Source: Neospora caninum Liverpool (lineage: Eukaryota > Apicomplexa > Conoidasida > Eucoccidiorida > Sarcocystidae). From it: DNA of 64,000 nucleotides. The notes under the pieces are model-generated. The model did not search any database and was not told the origin of the DNA. It saw only the letters and a list, made by a program, of their open reading frames with translations. This document shows, piece after piece, positions 45,857 through 55,406 of the stretch. The first letter of the stretch is position 1; each line of letters starts with the position of its first letter. The stretch covers positions 1,705,920-1,769,919 of the forward strand of contig NC_018395.1 in assembly GCF_000208865.1 (NCBI RefSeq), in the 5' to 3' direction. The translations under genes were made by a program, and so were the position numbers.

Positions 45857-48036
45857 AGCGACGAGCCAGAGCAGACGCAAGCAGTAGGTGAAAACGGAGT
45901 CGAGGAAGAATTCTGGTCCAAAAGCGTGGATCCCGACCTTCACCCCGTGGCGCGCGTCAACACACGGTTCGCGATTAACCAGATGAGGACGTGAAGCCGA
46001 AGAGAGGCCCGCGTTGGTATCGCAAAAAAGAGAAAATGCATGTGGAGGTCCGTTAGAGCACCAGCAGGTATATCGCTCTCTCCGGATGGACACTTTGGGT
46101 GTGAATTGGGTCCACGAGATGTAGTCTTGGCCCCGACGCCCTTCCTTTGGCAGCGGTTCGGGAACGAGTCCGAACTCCCTGTTCAGAAATTAGCTCCTAG
46201 CGAAAAGCGCTGAAAGCGCGCAAGCTCCGTTCTCTGTTCGTCGTCTGCCCACTGGATGGGCACGGCGAGTGTGCGGAACGCCAGGTGTGTTTCTCGGGCG
46301 TTTTTCCCAGAAGCAATGGGAAAAGTGAATAGGGGCATTCCCACACGATGAACCGTCTCCAGGCACAATTTCCACGTTTCGAATGCGCACGCTTTTCCGG
46401 AACACAGCACTGCGGATACGGCTCCCAACATCTTTCGGCCTTCCCCGGCGACGTAGCATAACGGCAGCATTTCCAACAGGTCTGAGCATCGGAATGTGTC
46501 AACACTCACTGGATGGCGCCTTTCGGGTGAGGCGCAGTGGACTAGGCAGAAAGAAATTGTAAGATTTTGTTCGTGCGAAACATGTGCCAGGAAGAAGCAG
46601 AAAATGTGGAAGAACCGCTGAGAAACATCCGTAGTTTTAGCCTCAGTAGGACGAACAACGCGTCCGACAGCAGTGCGTAACTAAACAGCCCCCCTTGGTA
46701 TGAAGGGTCGGGTGTGATCGTCGAAACAGAACCACCGTTCACAAAGAACACGCTCAAAGCAATAACCCTGGCGGAGCCGATTTAGGTTAAGGAAGAGGAA
46801 TAAAAAGATGGATTTTCAGTGCGTGGATAGCGGTAGACGGTAACGTGCCCAAAATAGCTTGCAGAGGAGTTGTTGAAATGAACTGGCCCCGCAGTATCAA
46901 TGGCCGCATACGTAATTACGGACAGAATGCACGAGGACAAAATACTGGCTTGGCAATGCAAAGAAAGCCGCCATATAGTACACATGTTTTTGAAGAGAAG
47001 CCGCTATTGATATGAGGCGAATCAATGCGTTCGGCATGATGTTTGTGAACAGATGCAACGAAACCGACAGTTTTCAACGTTTGGTCCAAGTAGCAGTGGC
47101 GCGCGAATGCGGCACATGAGGAAAACGGAGTTATCGTGTCTGTAAAAGTGATCAGCGATCCACAACAGGACTAACTCGAATCGAAGAAACAGAGACAGGA
47201 TCATACCTCACCGCTGCGCCACAGACCAGCGATCCAGTCAACAGATTCGCCGTTACTTGCGCATGTAGAAGGATGTGTGCTGTGTAGCGTGATCGTGATG
47301 TGCGGCGTCAAAACACTATAAATATGTACTATATTTATATATAGTATATGTATACCTCTCGCGGTAGCTTAATTCCATGAGCCCACATTCATGCGTGTCA
47401 ACACATATGAAACGCATCTCGACTAATTGCGAATGGTCAGAGAAAGAGTTGAATAATGAGATGCCCTAGATCTGTAGCCTGTGTAGCTAATTGTGTGCCA
47501 GACTGGCACGGTCCTTACTACGTGGTTTAGCGTTGACGTGCTGGCCCCGTTTCTACTGCTATGGGATACATTATACTCGCGATTGAACTGGGGATTTCAG
47601 CTCTTAGCGTGTGGATTCTAACGAGCAGACTGCCCCGCCACGATCCAACCCTAATTCCACGCGTCCCGTCCACATCCCCAAAGCACCGCAGCTCCGGTCG
47701 GATGTGCTGTTTCTCGGCCGAACTGCGTACGTATCTAGCATCGTTTCTCCGGTTGTCTACACAAAATACCGGACGGTGGTTCGTGTTTGTTTTGAGAGAT
47801 TGTGATGGGGTAGCCAAGGCCGACTCTTGGACGGGTACAGCATCGTGGTGACTTGTCTCTATTTCTGTTTGGCGAGGAGAGTGTGGAGTTTCCACATAGG
47901 CCGCAGTAGAAATGGCGTTTGGAATCTTCAGTAGTGCCTCCATTGTTCTGCATTGCTCCTCTTGTCTTGCTCGGTCACGCTTTCCCTTCGCAGCCTTTCG
48001 ATTCTCTGCGTCGCCAGTGCCCCCCTCGATTTCTAG
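45857..48036. other. intergenic region downstream of the channel gene
   Basis: It presumably starts with the channel 3' UTR. From about 46500 to 47550 it is AT-richer and has only short ORFs. The block 46183-46509 is open in all three minus frames but has no ATG start or clear splice pair. I find no RNA gene or mobile element. Confidence 0.5.
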
Positions 48037-48790
48037 ATGGCCTTTTTCCTTGAGCGGCGGCTTTCTGCAGCGCGTGCTCAGCTGCTGTCACTTTTTTCCC
48101 CGTTTAAAACACTGGCTAGCTGGTCGGCCGCACATTTCGGCTCATGCCAGCGCATGTTGCAAGAGGAGACAGAGCCGAGCCTAGCTTCTTCTTCCAGAAA
48201 ACGCCTCCGCCTCCAGCGTCTTGCCGTCGGAAGGAGTCCGGCGCGTCGTCGCTATATCGACAGCGAGCTCCGGTGAGTCCTTTGAGATGAGTCGCATAGC
48301 GGCCACCATGCGCGCGATTGCCGGAAAGGGACCGTGAGCACGGGGTGCGCAGGCCTAGGCAGAAAGGGACTGCTCTCTCTGAAAAGTGCGACTAGTGTTA
48401 GCAAACGCGACACAGTTTCCCCTCTGTGCGAGAGCGTTCCAGTTTCCTCGTTTCGTTTGTTTTCTGGGAAAACGCAACGGAGAGTTGCAGAAACGGAGAG
48501 AGATTTCTGTCGGCCCCGCGTCCAGCCACACTGTATACCTTGCCAGCCAACCGCTACAAAATTTTTTGTAAGACACTCCTCGAAGGAAAGAACAGGAACC
48601 TCCGGACTCACGCCATGCGCGTTGGCTAATCAGGCTTTTCTAGTTCAGAACGTTCCGTACCTCTTGTTTTCGAGTTTTCTTTCCCGCTTGGACTGCGTAC
48701 CTTCCTGCAAAACCTGCATCCGCGGCTGCGCCCGCTGACCAGCGCTTCTTGCCTCTGACGTGCGACGAAGTGTATGTACAGCCGTGCTAG
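48037..48790 (+). CDS. probable two-exon gene for a small basic protein of unknown function
   Basis: Exon 1 is 48037-48272, from an ATG to a strong GTGAGT donor in phase 2. Exon 2 is 48649-48790, after a CTTTTCTAGTTCAG acceptor; it restores the frame and ends at TAG 48788-48790. The product would have 125 residues. It begins MAFFLERRLSAARAQLLSLF, an amphipathic, acid-poor helix that could be a mitochondrial presequence. An Arg-rich middle follows (SRKRLRLQRLAVGRSPARRR), and it ends FLPLTCDEVYVQPC with two cysteines. I do not recognise the family. Support comes from the good splice sites, the phase match and the absence of stops across both exons. It lies on the same strand as its neighbours on both sides, about 600 bases before the next ATG. 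Confidence 0.42.
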
Positions 48791-49400
48791 TCTGGCATCG
48801 CTTGTAGCAGAGTTCGGACGCGGTTTTCTTCGATGCATCGAAGTTTTTTGAGTTGCTTGCGGCCATGCGAGTGATGGGACGGTAGGAAGAACGGTGAAGT
48901 TTCCAGTGAAGCGCTGCTTTTTGTGCTGGAAGGTTGCTCCGCAACTCGCCGGCCGTGTGGTGCGTGTGAAGTAGAAACACAGTGAGTGGTGTGTGTCTCC
49001 TGGTGAATCGTTTTTCTGTCCATCTGGCATTCATGTTGCGTCCCAGGGGTTGCCGCCCCTTTTCTGCTTGCGTCAGAGGCTGTCCGGTTCCTTTTTTCCG
49101 TTACACTGCAAGGCGCGACGGCGCTGGGATCTTTCCCACCCCGGTGGCTTGTCCGTCCGCAGCTGATATGCTCCCATACATATTGATGTGCTTGTGTGTT
49201 GTGATCTTCAGGGTTCTACTTTGGCAGCGGTTCGACGTATGGTGTTCGGCTCTACGCTGCAGCTGCCACTCTCTCTCGTCAACAGCGCTTGGGGTCTTCG
49301 GGGACGCGGCCCCACTGTCCCAGAGATTTTCCCGCTCCTTCCTCCATTGTAGTCCAAGTCTTCCCGTGAAATTTCACCGAAACCATCTCTCAGGGCAACC
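48791..49400 (+). other. upstream region of the beta-propeller-like gene
   Basis: No ORF of note. The last 250 bases are C/T-rich on the plus strand, as in the other leaders of this window. The probable promoter and 5' leader of the gene starting at 49401 lie here. Confidence 0.45.
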
Positions 49401-52033
49401 ATGGATCCACGCGGCCCTGTTGGCCCCGCTGCAGCGGGTCCCATGCGTCCCGGCTTTCCCCCCCAGCAAATGATGCGGCCTCAAGGCGTTCCGCCTCAAG
49501 GCGCATTCCCCGCGGGACCGCGTGGCCCGGCCGGCCCACCGCTCGGCGGCCCGAATATGGGACCAGGTGTTCCTCCGATGGGACCGGGTGGTGTTCCGAT
49601 GAATCAGCCGAGAGGTCCCGGAGGTGTTCCGATGAATCAGCCGAGAGGCCCCGGCGGTCCACCTCCACCTGGTGTCCGCGGGCCCATGCCCGGCGGCATG
49701 ATGCCACCGCAAGGTCCTCCGGGCGCAGCGCCTCCCCCAGGTGCTCGTCCAGGCATGCCGCCCCCAACAGGAATGCCTATGCGCCCTGACGACAGATTCC
49801 GCATGTCGCCGCCAGCTCCAGGGGCACCTGCGGGGATGCCCGGAACCGGAATGCCCCCACAAGGACTCCCTAGGGTTCCGGCGGGCCAGCTTGGCGGCGG
49901 CACGGGCGGAATGCCGGCTGCTCCTGAAGCCAGGCACCCAGTGCCCGACCTCAAGAGCCAGCGCGGCGCGAACCAGAAAGACCTCACTTCGCGTCGGTCT
50001 CGGGATGTGGTAAGAAATGGACACATCCAGTCAATGCAAAGGGGAATACATGCGAATAGACGAGGGAGCGCAACAGTCTTTAGAAGGCCTGTTTGAAGGA
50101 GCGGTGGGGCGAGCCGTAAACTAGACACCCACACTCTTCACGGAGCGGATGTGTGACTGTACGCGGTGGCAGGCTGCGTGATTTCCTCTTTCTCCTCTCA
50201 GAGAAAACTGGAAGACGACGAACGCTCCGATCAACAGTTTGGAGAGGAAGTCGCAAACAAAGGCCTACAGGTGAGAACCAGGCGCAAGTGGAAAGGGCGT
50301 TTTCCGTGGCGGAATCAAGGCCTCGAATTGACTTGCCGGAGAAAGGACACACAGAAGCACATGCCAGTGCAATTTCTCAGTAGACCTCTGCAAATCGGTT
50401 GACTGTTTCCGGTGCGTTCGTCCGCAGACGTTTTCACGCCTTGTTGTTCTGAACGATGTCGGCGATCTCGGTGCCTGGAACGGGTACACCTGGAAATCAA
50501 AGCGGCCACCCTCCGAGTTCTTTATCAAGATCACCCATGATTCTGTAAGTTCCGTAGGATGATGATGATCTTCAACAGGCCAGGTGCGGCCCGGATGAAG
50601 GCTGTCTCTCAAAGCCCAATGGAGCCTGGCAAAACCGTAGGAGCGTGGTGATCCACCTTTCAATACACTCGCAGTACCACTGGATCCAGTCATCCGGGCG
50701 TCTACCGTTTGTCCATCCAAGCACGGGTGCTGTAGCGGTTGGGCATTGAAAATGTGTGAACAGAAATAGTTCTATGACGATTCTCTTGGTTCGAGCTCGG
50801 GCGAAGACTGGCAAGAACAGGGCAGTTTGCAAGTCGGTACACCCCGTGTGTCATGACTCGTAGGACGGTCGCCTCTGGGCCATCACGGAGAACTACGAAG
50901 TTGGCAAGTTGACTGCGAACGGTTTCAAGACCCTCGGCCACATCGGCCACGAAGACGTTGTCGACATCACCTTTGACCCCAAAGACAACAGCATGTGGGC
51001 AATCAATCGCGTGGTAAGTCTGCAGTTTGCCGGTATCTCTCGTAGGCATCAGGTGTCGCTGTGTACACCGTGCTTGGGCACTGTGACGTGCTTGGGCACT
51101 GTGAGGATGCGACGAGAGATGGTGACCTGCAAGTGGGTCCGGGTGATGTGTCGCGTTTTGTTTCTTTTCAGGGCGAGCTGCTGCACTGGGTCGGCTACAC
51201 CTGGGACAAGAAGTACCATGTTGGCTTCCACAAGCTGAAGGCTCTGGCTGTAAGTTATGTGTTATGTGCAGCGCACGTGACAGAGCCGGAACGAGCGCGT
51301 GGTGACCGGATGAGGAGGGAACACAACGCTTTTGTTGTGTCAGACTCTGTGGTTTTCTTGTTCTGTCGTAATGTGGTACCTGAGTTCTCACCGCACCTGC
51401 ATCCACTGAAAAGGATCTTCAAAGCAACAGTCACCTTGCTGATGTTTTCTGTATGCAGTTTGACAGGAAGGGAAATCTTTGGGTCATCAACACAGCAGGT
51501 GAAATTGCCATGTGGGACGAGGACCAGCAACAGTGGGATCTTAAGGTACGTGCAGCCTCAGATACTGTTGGCCTCTTCAGTCGTGTTTTTGGGCTTTCGG
51601 GCGACTCAGTGGAAGAAGCTCACCGCATTGTCACCTTTGTTGGGCTCTCACTGCTCGGCCACTCCGTTACTCGCCCGCTCCTTTACTCGCCCGAAGTCTG
51701 TATCCTTTCCACATATCTGTGCTCCTCCTCTCTGCTTTTCTCTGTCTTTTTTGTCTCCAGGAAGTGCCAGGCGCTGCGCGGTTGCACACGCTCGCGTTCG
51801 ATGAGAACAACAAAATGTGGGTCGTGGGCAACCACAGCGAGCTGATGCTGTTGGCTGGCAATCGTTGGGTTGTCTATGGCTGGGTAGGCTGCTGGAAGTT
51901 CAAGGATATCGCCTTCCGCTGGAGCAAAGCGGCGATTGAAAATCTCCGATCAACCCGAGCTACCGGGACAGTGTTTCGCTCTTCGAATTCCAACGCCCTT
52001 CCTGGCGTGCTCTCGCAACCCCAACTTGCGTAG
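49401..52033 (+). CDS. beta-propeller-like (tectonin/WD-type) protein with a Pro/Gly/Met-rich N-terminus
   Basis: A complete gene with seven exons: 49401-50009, 50202-50270, 50428-50544, 50864-51013, 51172-51249, 51459-51545 and 51761-52033. Every intron is phase 0 with good GTRAG/GTACG donors and pyrimidine-AG acceptors. The product has 460 residues. The first 200 are a disordered Pro/Gly/Met/Arg-rich tail, which includes two copies of an 11-residue repeat. The rest contains recurring propeller-blade signatures: DGRL WAI, NSMWAIN, GNLWVIN and NKMWVVG, interleaved with [15 protein letters not shown] and DEDQQQWDL. These resemble tectonin-type or WD-like blades, though I do not see the classic GH-WD pairs. 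Such folds usually act as interaction platforms; the partner is unknown. It looks like a conserved apicomplexan protein, but I cannot attach a name. Confidence 0.82.
49590..49655 (+). repeat. two 33-bp tandem units in the propeller gene
   Basis: 49590-49622 and 49623-49655 differ at only two bases. Each encodes [11 protein letters not shown] in the disordered N-terminal tail. Confidence 0.9.
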
Positions 52034-54365
52034 GCATATGCCGGTTTCACCCATTTCGTCCTTTCTCAAAAATGGACACGAGGGGGCTCCTAAGACACTC
52101 TGCACCGCTGACTGGATAATGCCGCCGGGAATTTTGTCTTCACGAAAGAAACGTTTAGCTGAAGCGAGGCACCCGGATTCCAGTCGCAGGACCGAGTCCA
52201 GTGGAGAGAGTCTGCATTCGAGTAACGCTGTGATTTTGCCGTAATTAGAAAGCGGATGCTGCGTTGGAGCCGGAGAGCGGGGACGCAAATTGTGGTTTTT
52301 TTTTAATGCAGTTGTCGCTCTCGATAGGGGCAGCTACCTGGTAGAGTGTTGGTTTCGAAAGTGCAATCGTATTGGTTTCTTGACACTTTATGTTCGGGCG
52401 CTGTCATCGGCCGTATTAAACTCGGGAATGGCCACGAAAGGCGTGGGCCGTGTACAGCCAGTAACGGGTCTGTACTAAACAGAGGAGACCAGCTACGAGG
52501 CGATACCCGCAAGCCATGTGCATTTGTCTTTTATCGGGCGCATTCGTATACTAAAGCTGTTACTCGAGTCGCCGTGCCGTACAGGGGACACTGTCCGACT
52601 TTGCCTGTGTCCTTAGACTTGGGCAGCGCCATTCAGGTGCGTGTTGCCGCTGTGGTTGTCGGAAGAGGGTGCCTAAGCTCGTAGAACGAGATCAGCTAAT
52701 TAGCTGAATTGTACACGAGGCTGTCTTAATACAGAGTAGGCATGTGGAGCTGGTTGTTTCTGCGCCAGCCTGTCTTGGGGGTTGCATCCAGGGGGTTAAA
52801 GTGGCATCGGGTTAGACTGTGGTTGTGAGCGTGTCAAGTCGATCACGGTTTACAGCGTTGGCGGCTTGTTACACGCGGACGTTTCTCACAGCGCGCCGTC
52901 TCGAACAATTCCAACGCTGTTCGGAACGGACCAGATTTGTTCGCCTCCCAAAAAGTCACGAATTCTCGGAAACTCGAAGCGATTGGTCTTCACGCGGCGA
53001 CTAGCGACAGCTTCGCCGCGCCAGAGAGTCGAGTCCACCTGCTGAGGCGACCCAACTCTGTGCAGGACACACATATCATGTAAATTGTTATGAACGAGCG
53101 TGCTCAACCGGAGAACGTTCCCTGGAAACTGGACTACACGCACAGTGATATCGTTGTGAAAGTCGCCGGTGGCAACGTACTCATGCCATAGCACCGATGA
53201 GTTTGCGTTCTTCGAATGTTTACACAGAAAAGTGAAAACGTCGGACTTCATCAAGAGTCTCGATGCGGCAGCCAAAAATACCGTTTGTGACTCGTTGAAA
53301 ACTGTAGTCAGGTCCAACGACCATGCAAGCGGAGGGCAGAGTTGCAATGGCCATGCCACATCTGATTAGATCTTTTGGCACGTCCCTTTCAAACGGTCCA
53401 CGCCAGGGGATGAACATGATACGCTGCGTAGAGATTGATAACTAACCAGCAAGGTTCCGAGAGGCGGTCCAAACGTTCCCGACATCATACAGTGATGCTC
53501 TCTCATTAGCTCCAAAACGAACAGTCTTTCGAGGCCGTGGAGGGTCGTCGGTGAGGGCCCCTTTCACAGTGCTCTGCCGTGGGCATTGAAACTAACCCAC
53601 AGTTCAACCCTGTATTATTTAACTCAGTTAATTAGTGTTAGGTTTGATATTCTGTACCAACCGATCTAAAATCGTGATGTCTTTTCGTTACGTGACGAGC
53701 GGTAAGGCCACTTGGATAAGATTCCGTGTTTGTTGGCGTGGTAACTACCGCCACAAGCATCTAGAAAGGTTTGCAGATAACGCTTGTCGTTGCAGAGATA
53801 ACTGCTTCTTCGACGGTGTGGGGGAAGAAATGTGCAACCGAGAAAACACAAGGACGGGAATGGAGCTGCAGGCCTCATACTGTAAATGATTCAGTCTAAG
53901 GAGCGTCTGACACAATGACAACACGAACGAAGGGCGTCCGACAGCCGCGTCCCCCCTGCGAAGGTCGATTCGATTAGCAGTAGAAAAGACTTTAGTGCGT
54001 GTGCTGACGGTGAGGAAGAGGGAGGAGAGATTTGCATTGGCATCCGCAACTGGTACGGCGCATTGCTTCTTTTCTACACCGATGCAGTGAAAGACAGTTT
54101 CGCCGGAAAAACTGCTGGCAAGGAGCGGAGGCAAAACAGGGAAAGCCTGTGGGTTATCGCAGCCCTCGGATCCTCAGCGGTACTTTCTGATCGCCGCAAA
54201 AGCCACCGCATAATATGACTGCTGAATTCAGCTGCCCCTGGCGCCTATAACGGTGTATGTGTGTGTTCCGGTTGTGGAGGTGAGAGAGAACGGCAGTGCT
54301 TTTTCTCGGAAAAGAAGCACCAAAAGTGTCATCACCCTGCAGGTGAACAGGCGATGGCGGCAATC
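52034..54365. other. convergent intergenic region
   Basis: It lies between the plus-strand propeller gene and the minus-strand Cys-rich gene, so both 3' UTRs should fall here. Composition is near 50% GC or lower. The longest ORF (minus strand, 52886-53359) is within chance expectation and has no recognisable motif. I see no repeats, RNA genes or elements. Confidence 0.55.
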
Positions 54366-55406
54366 TCAGTCCCAGAGGGGGCCCTCTGAATCATCGTCCA
54401 AGTCCAGCTGCTCAATCTCCTCTTCCCGGTCCGCTGCTTCTGCGGCCCGCTGTTCGCCTTGGGCCAGAATGGAAACGATACCTTTCACACGACACGTTTC
54501 TTTTCCGTCACGCAACAGTGCTACTTCTTTCTCGTGTTGCTCTTCTCTGTCGACCTCCTGGAGCTGTTTGTCCTCCGGTCTACTTGACTGGAGCTGCGTT
54601 CTGATGAGTTCCTCGGCTCCAGTGCCCTGCAGTTTGCCCTCACGGAACAGTTGCAGTCGCCTCCGCAGCTTCTGTTTCCTCTCCTGTTCTGCCATTTCAT
54701 CTACTCCCGTTTCAAAAAACTTCTTGCGGTTTTCAAGGACCGGGCCACATTGTTCCGGGCATCCCTCGCGACAGCCGCCCCAAACAACGCATCGCGCGGC
54801 CTCGGCACTACACCACCGACACTTCAACTCCTCCGTTAACTGGCGTCCGAGACCTGTGCATTTTTCCCCGCAGAACTCTCTGCAGTCCCATTCTTTTGTG
54901 CAGAAGTTTCGCGAGTAGCGGCAAATCTCGCAGTAGGGCTTCAGTGGTCCGAAACCGTAGATCGACGTCATGCGCGTCCACCGCTCCCGCGTTAAGAAGT
55001 GCGGAACTTCATCAAACGGACGCTCGAATGTGTTACGAACTGCTCCGGAGCCAGTAGCGCTGACGATACCTTCGGCGTTTGCTTCGGTTCGAGGTACACG
55101 TTCTCGTCTTCCACTTTTGTCGATGTCGTCTTCTCTCCCCGTACCCGCCGGAGAAGAGTCGAACAGACCCTCCGCGAAAGGGGGGGCGCTTGGACACGTT
55201 TCAGGCACGGCAGGAGAAAAGCGCTGCGAGGCCGAGTGCTGATGAAACGACCTTTCGCTCCCTTTGCTCGGCAATTCCTTCGTAAGACTTTGGCCTTCTT
55301 TGGAAGACTGCGTGCCGTAGAGTTCCGACGCCGTGGCACCAACGCGTGCGAAACAGATGCCAGACGCAGCGAAGAAAAGTGCACAAAAATCGAATCGAAT
55401 AAACAT
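54366..55406 (-). CDS. secreted Cys-rich protein of unknown function
   Basis: A single-exon ORF of 346 residues. I chose the ATG at 55406-55404 because it places a classical signal peptide at the N-terminus (MFIRFDFCALFFAASGICFA, cleavage likely near RVGATA); upstream in-frame codons lack an ATG. Residues 30-155 are polar and probably disordered. Residues about 157-220 hold twelve cysteines in a compact pattern (YCEIC, NFC, WDC, EFC, EKC, KCRWC and four more), which suggests disulphide-linked modules. A highly charged helical segment follows (EQERKQKLRRRLQLFREGK, later DREEQHEKEVALLRDGKE), and the C-terminus is acidic (LDLDDDSEGPLWD). There is no transmembrane helix after the signal peptide. 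By analogy with other coccidian secreted proteins it could go to dense granules, micronemes or the parasitophorous vacuole, but I recognise no named family. Confidence 0.72.
   Translation of the reverse strand: MFIRFDFCALFFAASGICFARVGATASELYGTQSSKEGQSLTKELPSKGSERSFHQHSASQRFSPAVPETCPSAPPFAEGLFDSSPAGTGREDDIDKSGRRERVPRTEANAEGIVSATGSGAVRNTFERPFDEVPHFLTRERWTRMTSIYGFGPLKPYCEICRYSRNFCTKEWDCREFCGEKCTGLGRQLTEELKCRWCSAEAARCVVWGGCREGCPEQCGPVLENRKKFFETGVDEMAEQERKQKLRRRLQLFREGKLQGTGAEELIRTQLQSSRPEDKQLQEVDREEQHEKEVALLRDGKETCRVKGIVSILAQGEQRAAEAADREEEIEQLDLDDDSEGPLWD

Noticed and set aside
47561..47851. 96-codon plus-strand ORF with a hydrophobic N-terminus
   Set aside because: Short, in AT-richer intergenic DNA, with no splice context, motif or neighbouring support.
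52305..52380. tRNA-like fragment (GCTACCTGGTAGAGT)
   Set aside because: It resembles a D-arm only; I could not build a matching acceptor stem, anticodon arm or T-arm.
52886..53359. 157-codon minus-strand ORF in the convergent intergenic region
   Set aside because: About the length expected by chance several times in a window of this size; no motif or splice context.
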